From Janthinobacterium rivuli (lineage in GTDB: Bacteria > Pseudomonadota > Gammaproteobacteria > Burkholderiales > Burkholderiaceae_D), in contig NZ_WFLJ01000008.1 of NCBI RefSeq assembly GCF_009208735.1, forward strand, positions 62,001 through 126,000: 64,000 nt of DNA, in the 5' to 3' direction. Under the pieces are notes generated by a model, which was given only the letters and a program-made list of their open reading frames with translations, ran no database searches and was not told the origin of the DNA. The translations under genes were made by a program, and so were the position numbers. Each line of letters begins with the position of its first letter. The first letter of the stretch is position 1. Shown here piece after piece: positions 34,118 through 42,237 of the stretch.

Positions 34118-34124
34118 GGATCAC

Positions 34125-36068
34125 ATGAACAAGAAAATCACCATGCTGGCGCTGAGCGCGGCAGGCCTGGCCGCGCTCGCGCTGTTCCCCATCGTCATTC
34201 CGAACCCGTACTACATCCACCTGGCCGAGACCATCCTGATCTACGCCATCCTGTTGTTCGGCCTCGATATCGTCGTCGGCTACACAGGGCAGGTGTCGCT
34301 GGGCCACGCGGGCCTGTTCGGCATCGGCTCGTACGCCACGGGCGTGCTGGTGTTCAAGCTGGGCGCGCCGTTCTGGCTGGCCATCCCCGCCAGTATTTTC
34401 GGCGCGGCCGTCTTCGGCGCCATCCTGGCCTTGCCGGCCCTGCGCGTGACGGGGCCCTACCTGGCCATGGTGACCCTGGCCTTCGGCACCATCGTGCAAA
34501 TCCTGATCAATGAAATGAGCTTCCTGACGGAAGGGCCGATGGGCATCAAGATCCACAAGCCCGTCCTGTTCGGCCATAAATTGACGGAAGTGGAGTACTA
34601 CTACATGGTCGCCGCGCTGCTGGTGATCTCGCTCGTCGTCGTGCACCGCATCCTGAAATCGAACCTGGGGCGTGCCTTCGAAGCCTTGCGCGACAGTCCC
34701 ATCGCCTCGGACTGCATGGGCGTGTCCGTCTACCGCTACAAGGTCTATGCCTTCGTCATCAGCGCCGGTTTCGCGGGCCTGGCCGGCAGCCTGTATGCGT
34801 ATTCGGAGGAATACATCTCGCCCAATACCTACAACTTCGAGCTGACGATATTGTTCCTGCTGGCCGTCATCATGGGCGGACGCAAGACCCGTTCGGGCGC
34901 CTTGATCGGCGCCCTGATCGTCGTCATGCTGCCCAGCCTCTTGTCGGACATCGAATTGTTCCGCAAGATCGCCGTGGCCGCCGCCGTGCTGGGCGTGATC
35001 GGCTCCGCCTTCATGCTGGCGAAAAAGCGCTCCACCGTGCGCGGCGTGCTCGTGCCACTGGTCGCCACCATCGGCCTGGCCGCGTTTTCCTACAAGCTGG
35101 AGAACATGGTCGACTGGCGTTTGACCATCTTCGGTTTGATGACCCTGTTCGTCGTGTACTACCTGCAGGACGGCATCGTCGGCTTTTTGATGAGCTTTAT
35201 CGGCAAGGGCCGGCGCCACGTGCAAGCCGTCGCCTCGCACGGCGTGGCGCCGTTTGACCATGCTCAGGGCGGGCAACAGGGCGCGACCCTGCTGCGCGTG
35301 GACCAGGCCCTGATGCAGTTCGGCGGCCTGAAGGCGCTGAACCAGGTGGACCTGACCGTCACGCAAGGCTCCGTGCATGGCTTGATCGGGCCGAACGGCT
35401 CGGGCAAGAGCACGATGATGAACGTGCTGACGGGGATCTACAAGCCGACGGCGGGCAAGGTGGAATTCGCCGGCGCCGTGATCTCCGGCCGCACGCCGTC
35501 CGAGATCGCGCTGGGCGGCGTGGCGCGCACCTTCCAGAACGTGCAGCTGTTCGGCGAAATGACGGCGACGGAAAACGTGCTGGTCGGCCTGCACAACACC
35601 TTCAAGTCGAACGTGCTGGACGTGATGCTGCATACGCCCCGCTACAAGCGCGAGGAGACGGCGGCGCGCGAGCGGGCCGCCAGCATCCTCGAATTCGTCG
35701 GCCTGGCCGACCTGGCCAACGAAGAGGCGCGCAATCTGCCGTACGGCAAGCAGCGGTTGCTGGAAATCGGCCGCGCGCTCGGTCTCAATCCGCGCCTGCT
35801 GCTGCTCGACGAGCCGGCGGCGGGCCTGACGGCGCCCGACATCAAGGAGCTGATGGCCATCATCCGCAAGATCCGCGAGCACGGCATCACCATCATCCTG
35901 ATCGAGCACCACATGGACGTGGTGATGGCGCTGTCGGACGTGGTGACGGTGCTGGACTTCGGCCAGAAGATCGCCGAAGGCGCGCCCGCGCTTGTCCAGA
36001 GCGATCCGAAGGTGATCGAAGCCTACCTGGGCGGCAGCGCCGAAACCCTGGCGCCAGCGGCGCACTGA
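34125..36068 (+). CDS. Fused LivM permease-LivG ATPase protein, 647 aa
   Basis: One open frame encodes two normally separate subunits. Residues about 1-370 are LivM-like with about ten membrane segments (LLFGLDIVVGYTGQVSLGHAG, ILALPALRVTGPYLAMVTL, GGRKTRSGALIGALIVVML). Residues about 385-640 are LivG-like: Walker A GPNGSGKST near 424, EVALGG-type loop, signature PYGKQRLLEIGRAL and Walker B LLLLDEPAAGLT. A linker of about 20 residues (HGVAPFDHAQGGQQ) joins them. The stop codon is in a normal place and no frame break is visible, so this is a true fusion. It pairs with LivF as the second ATPase. Confidence 0.95.
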   Translation: MNKKITMLALSAAGLAALALFPIVIPNPYYIHLAETILIYAILLFGLDIVVGYTGQVSLGHAGLFGIGSYATGVLVFKLGAPFWLAIPASIFGAAVFGAILALPALRVTGPYLAMVTLAFGTIVQILINEMSFLTEGPMGIKIHKPVLFGHKLTEVEYYYMVAALLVISLVVVHRILKSNLGRAFEALRDSPIASDCMGVSVYRYKVYAFVISAGFAGLAGSLYAYSEEYISPNTYNFELTILFLLAVIMGGRKTRSGALIGALIVVMLPSLLSDIELFRKIAVAAAVLGVIGSAFMLAKKRSTVRGVLVPLVATIGLAAFSYKLENMVDWRLTIFGLMTLFVVYYLQDGIVGFLMSFIGKGRRHVQAVASHGVAPFDHAQGGQQGATLLRVDQALMQFGGLKALNQVDLTVTQGSVHGLIGPNGSGKSTMMNVLTGIYKPTAGKVEFAGAVISGRTPSEIALGGVARTFQNVQLFGEMTATENVLVGLHNTFKSNVLDVMLHTPRYKREETAARERAASILEFVGLADLANEEARNLPYGKQRLLEIGRALGLNPRLLLLDEPAAGLTAPDIKELMAIIRKIREHGITIILIEHHMDVVMALSDVVTVLDFGQKIAEGAPALVQSDPKVIEAYLGGSAETLAPAAH

Positions 36069-36078
36069 GAGGAAGACC

Positions 36079-36801
36079 ATGCTGACCATTCAAAATCTGC
36101 ACGCCGCCTACGGCAAAGTCGAAGTCCTGCACGGCATTTCGCTCGACGTCCCGAAGGGCAAGCTGGTGACCCTGATCGGCTCGAACGGGGCCGGCAAGAC
36201 CACCACCATGCGCGCCATTTCCGGCATGCTCAAACCCAAATCCGGCAGCGTCACCCTGGGCGGCAAGGACGTCACGGGCCTCGATTCGCACAAGATCGCG
36301 CGCGCCGGCCTGGCCCATTCGCCGGAGGGCAGGAGGGTGTTCGCCTCGATGTCGGTGACGGACAACCTGCTGCTGGGCGCCTTCCCCCGCTTTACGCGGG
36401 CGCGCCCGAAAGGCGACATCAAGGGTGACCTGGACAAGGCGCTGGAGCTGTTCCCCCGCCTGAAGGAGCGGCGCGACCAGCTGGCCGGCACCTTGTCGGG
36501 CGGCGAGCAGCAGATGCTGGCCATGGCCCGCGCCGTGATGCTGAACCCGGAAGTGATCCTGCTGGACGAGCCATCGATGGGCCTGGCGCCTATCCTGGTG
36601 GAAGAAGTCTTCCGCATCATCACGCGCCTGAAGGCCGAAGGCGTGACCATGCTGCTGGTCGAGCAATTCGCCGCCGCCGCCCTGAACGTGGCCGACTACG
36701 GCTACGTGCTGGAAAACGGCAGCATTTCCGTGCACGGGCCGGCCGAGAGCCTGAAGAACGATCCGAAGGTGATCGCGGCGTATCTGGGGGGCGGGCACTG
36801 A
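36079..36801 (+). CDS. livF: Branched-chain amino-acid ABC transporter ATP-binding protein LivF
   Basis: This 240-residue ATPase shows Walker A GSNGAGKTTTMRAISG near residue 35, signature LSGGEQQMLAMARAV near 135, Walker B VILLDEPSMGLAP and the LivF-specific C terminus with GPAESLKNDPKVIAAYLGG. It begins 10 bp after the fused LivM-LivG gene. With that protein and LivH it completes the importer. No extra genes follow in the operon. Confidence 0.95.
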   Translation: MLTIQNLHAAYGKVEVLHGISLDVPKGKLVTLIGSNGAGKTTTMRAISGMLKPKSGSVTLGGKDVTGLDSHKIARAGLAHSPEGRRVFASMSVTDNLLLGAFPRFTRARPKGDIKGDLDKALELFPRLKERRDQLAGTLSGGEQQMLAMARAVMLNPEVILLDEPSMGLAPILVEEVFRIITRLKAEGVTMLLVEQFAAAALNVADYGYVLENGSISVHGPAESLKNDPKVIAAYLGGGH

Positions 36802-36865
36802 CGCGGGCTGGCGCATTGTCAAACTTATCACGCTGCGCCCGATGCCCGAGCGCAGCCTGCAAGTG

Positions 36866-37186
36866 TCAGTGTTTGGTCGGTTTTTCCTGCTGCACCAGAA
36901 TGAACGGGCTGACGACGACGGCCCACAGTGCGGCATCGGCTGCCTGCCAGTCCAGCGCCTGCTGATCCGACACCTTGGCGACCTTGCCATCGACCATCCA
37001 TTGCGTGATGGTGGCCTTGTCGTCGTGCGAGATGCGCACGGCCACTTCGACCAGGTCCAGTTCATTGGCGACCCAGACGACGCTGCCCTGGGCGAAGTGC
37101 TTTTCCAGCTCGCTCCAGGCCAGGCGGGCCGTTTCGCTGTTTACTTTGAGGCGCAGTTCGGTGTCTTTTTCAGGATTGGTTTGCAT
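36866..37186 (-). CDS. DUF2288 family protein
   Basis: The protein has 106 residues, starting MQTNPEKDTELRLKVNSETA. It matches the DUF2288 pattern WSELEKHFAQGSVVWVANELDLVEVA and KVSDQQALDWQAADAALWAVVV. It has no signal peptide. The function of the family is unknown. The gene is convergent to livF and lies 50 bp after the RES toxin gene on the same strand. A long read-through frame upstream is an artefact. Confidence 0.85.
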   Translation of the reverse strand: MQTNPEKDTELRLKVNSETARLAWSELEKHFAQGSVVWVANELDLVEVAVRISHDDKATITQWMVDGKVAKVSDQQALDWQAADAALWAVVVSPFILVQQEKPTKH

Positions 37187-37236
37187 GCGAAATATCAGGT
37201 TGCGGTGAGTCGGGTGCCGTTGCGCGCCGGGGTGGC

Positions 37237-37941
37237 TTACAGTGCTTCCACGCGCGGCGTCGGCGTACCCTGCCATGTTAACCGATAGGCGGCGCCTTTG
37301 CGAACATTGCCGACCAGGGCAGGGCGGAAGCAGGCCAGGTTGGTGCCGCTGGCGTGCCGGACGCTGGGGAAGATGACGCCCATGGAGCCCGCTTCGAGCA
37401 GGATGGCGGCCAGGTCTTGCGAGGCGATGTAGCTGGCCGGGTCGAGGCAGGCCGCATAGCGCTCCTGTCCCCGCAAGTCGTGGAAACTGGCGGAAAAATC
37501 GGCCAGCAGCGACTGGTAGCTGACGCTGTCGTCGAAATAATCGATTTCCTGGTATTCCACGGTTTTGTGGAAAATGATCTCGGCCAGCGCCGTTTTCATG
37601 TCGAAGGCGCAATACCAGGCGCCCCGTTCGCCATCGTTGAAACGCGCCCCTTCCGGCCGGGCGTAGGTGTAAGCGGCGTTAATGATGCGAAAGTGCGGCA
37701 CGCCAAAAACCAGCTCGTCCACGCCAATTCCTGGCGCGCCACCATACTCGGCCACCAGGCGCGCGTTGGTCGCGTTATCGAGTTCGAACAGCTCGCGCAG
37801 GTGGTCGTCGTTCTCGGCCAGCGGCGCCAGCACGGAGTCTTCCATGTCGGCGAAGCGCGAGGGAATCAGGCGGCAAGTGTCGATCTGGCGCAGGGCGGCC
37901 AGCGGCGGCAGGGAGGTATTTGGGACGGCAGGCACGATCAT
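37237..37941 (-). CDS. RES-domain toxin of a RES-Xre toxin-antitoxin pair
   Basis: The protein has 234 residues, starting MIVPAVPNTSLPPLAALRQ, with its ATG overlapping the antitoxin stop codon (ATGA). The RES fold shows the Arg in ARFNDGERGAWYCAFD, the Glu in TALAEIIFHK and the Ser in GVIFPSVRHASGTNLA, the three residues that name the family. RES toxins studied so far (MbcT and relatives) degrade NAD+. Toxicity is therefore expected to be held by the antitoxin just upstream. Translation coupling supports production in a fixed ratio. Confidence 0.93.
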   Translation of the reverse strand: MIVPAVPNTSLPPLAALRQIDTCRLIPSRFADMEDSVLAPLAENDDHLRELFELDNATNARLVAEYGGAPGIGVDELVFGVPHFRIINAAYTYARPEGARFNDGERGAWYCAFDMKTALAEIIFHKTVEYQEIDYFDDSVSYQSLLADFSASFHDLRGQERYAACLDPASYIASQDLAAILLEAGSMGVIFPSVRHASGTNLACFRPALVGNVRKGAAYRLTWQGTPTPRVEAL

Positions 37942-38375
37942 AGTCCTCCGCGGCGCGCGTCGAGCAGCTTGCGCACGGTCTGCATGGCCAGCAAGCCGCC
38001 GGCCAGCATCTGCGACAGGGGCGTGCGGCCGCCGAAGATGGGATTCTTGTTGGGCAAACTCACCCATTCGTCGGCCAGCTTGTCGCCGTACAGGATGTGC
38101 AAGGCCTTGTAGATGCCCAGCAAATAGGAAATGCGCGTGATGCGGTCCACTTCCAGCACGCGGTCCGGGTGCTTCTTCCACTCGTACCAGGCGCTGCTGG
38201 ACAGGCCGCCCAGCAATTCGCGCGCATCGTCGTCGCGCAGTTTCCAGGCGGCGGCCAGCTTGAAGAACCCTTTCAAGGCCGCCTGCGACAATCGCTCGCG
38301 CTCGGCTTTGGCATTCAGGTCAACGAGCACGGCCGGCTCGAAGCGGCTCTTGGGGTAGGCGTAGGCGAGATTCAT
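37938..38375 (-). CDS. Xre/MbcA/ParS-type antitoxin (DUF2384 toxin-binding domain)
   Basis: This 145-residue protein has an N-terminal Xre-like helical region (AALKGFFKLAAAWKLRDDDA, ELLGGLSSSAWYEWKK). The C-terminal domain of MbcA/ParS antitoxins follows (ISYLLGIYKALHILYGD, WVSLPNKNPIFGGRTPLSQM). This pair of domains binds the promoter and caps the RES toxin. It is the first gene of the pair, reads on the minus strand and overlaps the toxin gene by 4 bp. The direct repeats in its promoter are probable binding sites. Confidence 0.93.
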   Translation of the reverse strand: MNLAYAYPKSRFEPAVLVDLNAKAERERLSQAALKGFFKLAAAWKLRDDDARELLGGLSSSAWYEWKKHPDRVLEVDRITRISYLLGIYKALHILYGDKLADEWVSLPNKNPIFGGRTPLSQMLAGGLLAMQTVRKLLDARRGGL

Positions 38376-38399
38376 GGCGTATCCTTCATTAAAACTCTG

Positions 38400-38439
38400 T
38401 TTATGGATTATTTATACTCCTTTTATGGATTCGTTGCAA
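38400..38439 (-). promoter_or_regulatory. Promoter of the Xre-RES operon with two direct repeats
   Basis: Read on the minus strand, TTGCAA (38434-38439) and TATAAA (38411-38416) are 17 bp apart. The 10-bp repeat AATCCATAAA occurs twice, once in the spacer (38422-38431) and once just past the -10 box (38400-38409), 22 bp apart, about two helical turns. This suits cooperative binding by the antitoxin and autoregulation. Confidence 0.75.
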
Positions 38440-38516
38440 GGTCCGCGCGCATGAAAAACGGGGCGCGCCAGGACGGGAGTCCCGGTGCGCCCCGTTGGCG
38501 GGCGGACTGCGCCAGT

Positions 38517-41135
38517 TTATCTGGCCGCGACGGTCACCGGCACGGTCAGCTGCGCCGTCAAGCCGTTATTGTCCAGCGCCACGACCTTCAGCGCATAGCT
38601 GCCGGCCGCCGGCTGCGGCCAGGTGGCCGTGATCGTCATGCCGCTCATGGAGAACTGCATGCCCAGCGGCGCGCCGTTGATCGAGATCCACAGCGCGTTC
38701 GCGCCCGGCGCCGTCAGCACGATGCTGCCGCTCATGGTCTTGCCGGCCACGCCCGTCATGGCGGCGGCGCTGATCGTGGGACCGGCGGCGGCGATTTTCA
38801 CCGTCGCCACGGCCTGGCCCGTCAAGCCCGTTTTGGTGTCCCTGGCGATGATGGTCACGTTGTAGCTGCCCAGCACGGGTTTGGCCCAGCTGACGACGCC
38901 GGCGGCGCTGACGGTCATGCCGGACGGCGCGCCCGACAGGCTGTAGGTGACGGGGTTGGGCGCCACCGTCGTGGCCGTGAACGACAGGGCCACGCCCGGC
39001 TTGCCGCTGACGCTGGCGACGGTGACCACGGGTGGCAGCGGGGCGGCGATGGCCACCGTGTAGAGACCCTTGCCGCTCAGGCCAGTCTTGCTGTCCTTGG
39101 CCGTCACGGTGACGACGTAGGTGCCGGCCACGGGGGCGGCCCAGCTTACCAGTCCGGCGCTGCTGATGCTCATGCCGGCCGGCGCGCCGGCGAGCGTGTA
39201 GCTGACGGGATTGGCGGCAGTGACGCTGACGTTGAACGCCAGCGCCGTGCCGACCTTGCCCGTGATGGCGCCGGCGCCGACGACGGGCGGCGCGACGGGG
39301 GCAATGACGATGCTGTACACGCCCTGGCCACTGAGGCCGCTGACGGTATCCTTGGCCACCATGGTCACGGCATACGTGCCCGCGACGGGGGCTGTCCAGC
39401 TGACCACGCCCGTGGCGGCGATGCTCATGCCGGCCGGCGCGCCCAGCATGCTGTAGCTGAGTGGATTCGACGCGGTGGCCGAGACGGTGAACGACAGCGG
39501 CTTGCCGGCCGCGCCGCTGATGCTGGCCGGCGCCACCACGGGGGCGGCCGGGGCGATCTGCGTGCCCGACAGGCTGGCCAGCAGGCTTTTCACGTTGGGC
39601 GTGCCCAGGCCGCCCAGCGGATCGTAGCCGACCCTGGCCGTGCACACGCTGCACGTGCCGTTGCTGCCGCGCGTGATGTCGGCAAAGCTGCTGGCAAAGG
39701 TGCCGGGCACGGTGGCGATCTGGCCGTACAAGATGCTGTGCGGCAAGCCGAGCGCCGTCTTCGCTTGCAGCGCGCGGCTGGCGTTGGCGATGGCGACCAG
39801 GCCGGCCCATTGCGGGGTGGACAGGCTGGTGCCGCCGATGCTGAGCCAGCTGGCGGTGCTGCTGCCCGGCGTCATCACGGCCGTGTACTGGCCCGTGGCG
39901 GGGTCGGCATTGAAGGCCACGTCCGCCACGTTACGGCGCAGCAGATTGGTCAGGCCGGGCACGCTGACCGTCTGGTAAGTGGGCAATGCCGTGTAGGCGC
40001 TGATGCCGCCACCGGTGCCGGACCAGGCCGCTTCGCTGCGTACGCCGCTGCCGCTGTAGCTGAGCGTGGTGCCGCCCACGGCCAGCACGTTGGATGACAC
40101 GGACGGCCAGGACACGCCGCTGCCCGAATCGCCCGTGGCGGCCAGGTAGCTCATGTTCTTGCCCGTGAAGGCGCTGTCGACGGAAGCCGTCCAGCTGCCT
40201 TCGGCAGCGCCAAAGCTCATCGAGACGACGCCGGGTCCCATCAGGTTGGCCAGGCGCACGGCGCCCAGCAGGCTGTTGATGGACGCGTCGGGCGCCTCGA
40301 TCAGCACGATGCGCGCCAGCGGCGCCGTGGCGTGCGCCCACTGCACGTCGAGTGCGATTTCCATGGCCCAGCCCGAGTTATACGCGGGTGCGGTGGCCGT
40401 CATGGTGCTCGATGGCGTGTTGTAGACAACAGAAAATTCACAGCCGCTGGCCGGGGCGGGCGGCAAGGGCAGGGTGGCATTCGTGGCGATGGTCTTGGTG
40501 GTGCAGCCGGGCAAACCGAATTTCTGGTTGAAGATGGCCAGTTCGGCCGCCGCGTTCGGGTTGTGCATGGCGTCGACGATGTAGATCGTCTGGCCAGCGC
40601 CCAGCTGGGCCGCCTGGGCTGGCGTCAGCGCCGTGCCGGCCGCCGGCAGGGCGGGCAGGTCGTAGGCGGCGCGGATTTGCGCGGGAGAATAGGTCGCCAC
40701 CACGCTGCTGCCGGCCATGGGCGCGGCGCTGTCGCCCGCGCCGCCGTCCAGCAGCGGCGCGATGTTCTGCGCCGTCTGTTCCGCGGCGGCGATGCGTTGC
40801 GCCGTCAGGCGGCGCGTGGTCATGTCCCGCATGGCGCCGGGCACGTTTTGCCGGTGCGGCCGCCAGTGGGCCGAACCGCTGCTGTTGGCGCTGTCACGTC
40901 CGTCAGGCGCATCGAGCAGGGCCGGGGCCGCATGGAACATCGGTTGCGCCACCAGCGCGCCGACGGCGGCGGGGATGACGGGCACCTCGACAGTGAACTG
41001 CGTCGCGGCCGTGGCGATGGCGGCGGGCGGCGTCGAGGTCTCCTGGCCGGGGCCGCAAGCGCCCAGCAGGAGGGCGGCAGTGGCGCCCAGCAGCAAACGC
41101 CCGTGACGGGGATGCGGGGGAAGGATTTTTTTCAT
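38517..41135 (-). CDS. S53 (sedolisin/pseudomonalisin) family peptidase lipoprotein with four Ig-like repeats
   Basis: The protein has 872 residues, starting MKKILPPHP after GGAGAG. A lipobox LLLGAC lies near residue 27. A propeptide follows, and then the S53 catalytic domain with the Glu and Asp in GWAMEIALDVQWAHA, the oxyanion Asp in AATGDSGSG and the nucleophile Ser in GGTSLSTPQWAG. After about residue 520 come four Ig-like repeats of about 85 residues each, with the pattern GAPAGMSI, GVVSW and GTYAVTMVAKD. S53 enzymes act at acid pH outside the cell. The gene lies 84 bp behind a c-di-GMP-I riboswitch, so it should respond to that messenger. Confidence 0.93.
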   Translation of the reverse strand: MKKILPPHPRHGRLLLGATAALLLGACGPGQETSTPPAAIATAATQFTVEVPVIPAAVGALVAQPMFHAAPALLDAPDGRDSANSSGSAHWRPHRQNVPGAMRDMTTRRLTAQRIAAAEQTAQNIAPLLDGGAGDSAAPMAGSSVVATYSPAQIRAAYDLPALPAAGTALTPAQAAQLGAGQTIYIVDAMHNPNAAAELAIFNQKFGLPGCTTKTIATNATLPLPPAPASGCEFSVVYNTPSSTMTATAPAYNSGWAMEIALDVQWAHATAPLARIVLIEAPDASINSLLGAVRLANLMGPGVVSMSFGAAEGSWTASVDSAFTGKNMSYLAATGDSGSGVSWPSVSSNVLAVGGTTLSYSGSGVRSEAAWSGTGGGISAYTALPTYQTVSVPGLTNLLRRNVADVAFNADPATGQYTAVMTPGSSTASWLSIGGTSLSTPQWAGLVAIANASRALQAKTALGLPHSILYGQIATVPGTFASSFADITRGSNGTCSVCTARVGYDPLGGLGTPNVKSLLASLSGTQIAPAAPVVAPASISGAAGKPLSFTVSATASNPLSYSMLGAPAGMSIAATGVVSWTAPVAGTYAVTMVAKDTVSGLSGQGVYSIVIAPVAPPVVGAGAITGKVGTALAFNVSVTAANPVSYTLAGAPAGMSISSAGLVSWAAPVAGTYVVTVTAKDSKTGLSGKGLYTVAIAAPLPPVVTVASVSGKPGVALSFTATTVAPNPVTYSLSGAPSGMTVSAAGVVSWAKPVLGSYNVTIIARDTKTGLTGQAVATVKIAAAGPTISAAAMTGVAGKTMSGSIVLTAPGANALWISINGAPLGMQFSMSGMTITATWPQPAAGSYALKVVALDNNGLTAQLTVPVTVAAR

Positions 41136-41212
41136 GGCGAAACTCTCCGAGTTGGGCGAGGGCCACATCTCGACAATGCTTCCAGGCTGGTGCCGCGCGC
41201 TGGCGGTCCCGG

Positions 41213-41306
41213 CCCTGCATTGGCAGCCCCGCTGCCGTGGCGCTTGCGCGCGGTAGGCCGGTGGCTTTGCGTCCCCGCCTTTCGACGGGTTTGCCCTCAG
41301 AACTGA
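41213..41306 (-). ncRNA. Cyclic di-GMP-I (GEMM) riboswitch upstream of the S53 peptidase
   Basis: Read on the minus strand, the leader carries the GEMM-I blocks in order: GGGCAAACCCG, a GAAA-tetraloop hairpin, GGGGACGCAAAGCCACCGG with CCUA, and the closing hairpin GGCAGCGGGGCUGCC. These are the conserved residues that contact c-di-GMP, including the GAAA loop and its receptor hairpin. The aptamer ends 78 bp before the ATG. A CAAUGC segment (41217-41222) at the aptamer's 3' end can pair perfectly with GCAUUG at 41174-41179, a possible expression platform. Confidence 0.92.
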
Positions 41307-41579
41307 TCATGCATTATTAGGAATTAGCTGATGCGCTATCAATTCTAGTGAATTTGCCAAATAAATGTTAACTATTTCCAATCAATATTTTTATTTTTGC
41401 CATGAAATGTGGCGGATTTGCCTATTGCTGGAGGCAATCTTGTCAGCTTGGTTAAGTATTAAAAACAAGCTTGTCAGAGGGATATCGATGGGAGACGGTG
41501 TTTTTTCGGGGCACCGGTGCTTGTATTTTCTGATGGTTTAATGAATTTCATGAATTTATCGAATATGATGCGGCGAGCA
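41307..41579. other. AT-rich intergenic region between the riboswitch and fosA
   Basis: About 270 bp of sequence with low GC content. On the minus side it holds the promoter of the riboswitch leader and, at its far end, a weak hairpin (TGATGC/GCATCA, 41566-41582) that could end fosA transcription. GCACCGGTGC at about 41512 is a short palindrome. No gene of plausible codon use is visible. Confidence 0.4.
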
Positions 41580-41993
41580 TCAATCTTCGAACACCATGCC
41601 TTGATACGGCGCGGCGCGGCAGGCCGCCAGCCGCTGCGCCAGGCTGCCCGCATGGGCTTCCAGCCGGTGGCCGTCCGGGTCGAGGAAATACAGGGAATCG
41701 CCGGCGCTGCGGTTTTGCTGCCACTCGGGCACGCCAGCGGCGCGCAGGCGGGCGGCAAAGGCGGCGAAGTCTTGCTGCGCGATGGAAAACGCATAGTGCG
41801 TGTAGGCGGGGCTGGCCAGCGCGGCTGTGTCCTGTCCATCCAGCGACAGGCACAGCCACAAATCTCCGGCCGACAGGTAGGCGCCCCTGTCCCAGCGCGC
41901 GTGCAGGCGCAGGCCCAGCATATCGCGGTAAAAGGCGACGCTGCGCGCCAGGTCGCGCACGGATAGGGTGAGATGGTTCAGGCCAGTTATCAT
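41580..41993 (-). CDS. fosA: FosA family fosfomycin resistance glutathione transferase
   Basis: This 137-residue vicinal-oxygen-chelate enzyme is the size and near sequence of FosA. From the ATG at 41993 the metal ligands fall at His7 ([12 protein letters not shown]), His66 (AYTHYAFS) and Glu112 ([15 protein letters not shown]), nearly the spacing of Pseudomonas FosA (His7, His64, Glu110). Family hallmarks [20 protein letters not shown], DNRSxGxS-like [16 protein letters not shown] and [15 protein letters not shown] are present. FosA adds glutathione to fosfomycin, using Mn and K ions. A TTG at 42005 could add four residues. It is chromosomal and single. Confidence 0.92.
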   Translation of the reverse strand: MITGLNHLTLSVRDLARSVAFYRDMLGLRLHARWDRGAYLSAGDLWLCLSLDGQDTAALASPAYTHYAFSIAQQDFAAFAARLRAAGVPEWQQNRSAGDSLYFLDPDGHRLEAHAGSLAQRLAACRAAPYQGMVFED

Positions 41994-42103
41994 GGTGTTC
42001 GGCAACTTGCAAGCGGTGGACGCCTGTGTCGGTCATCTTCATGATTTGATATGACATTGTTCCACAGAAGTTTGGGATACAGCAACAAGGCTACAAACCT
42101 CAC

Positions 42104-42236
42104 GGCACCTGACCAAACCGTAGCGAGCGGCAGTGAGGCTCGGCGCCCCCTTGTGGCCAAGAAGCGCAACCGTGCCTGGGCACGGTGAGCATCGCCGGCC
42201 GCAAAGCGCGACGCGCAGTAGGTTTGGGCAGGTGCC
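42104..42236 (-). repeat. Structured repeat element, copy 2 (downstream of recJ)
   Basis: A 133-bp element ends 1 bp from the recJ stop codon. Its outer arms GGCACCTGACCAAACC (42104-42119) and GGTTTGGGCAGGTGCC (42221-42236) pair over 15 of 16 positions. The inner hairpin is ACCGTGCC-TG-GGCACGGT. Shared with copy 1 are TAGCGAGCGG, AAGAAGCGCAAC, GAGCATCGC, GGCCGCAAA and GCGACGCGCAGTAG (plus strand), while the outer arms and inner stem differ but stay paired. Confidence 0.85.
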
Positions 42237-42237
42237 A

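Noticed and set aside
34104-36089. A 661-codon minus-strand frame opposite the LivM-LivG fusion
   Set aside because: Its His-, Gln- and Asp-rich translation has no domain and lies exactly across well-supported transporter genes.
36832-36856. GCTGCGC/GCGCAGC hairpin after livF as a terminator
   Set aside because: An 11-base loop and no T run on either strand make termination unlikely.
38517-39560. The Ig-like repeats of the S53 peptidase as a tandem DNA repeat
   Set aside because: They are about 255-bp, in-frame domain repeats with diverged DNA sequence.
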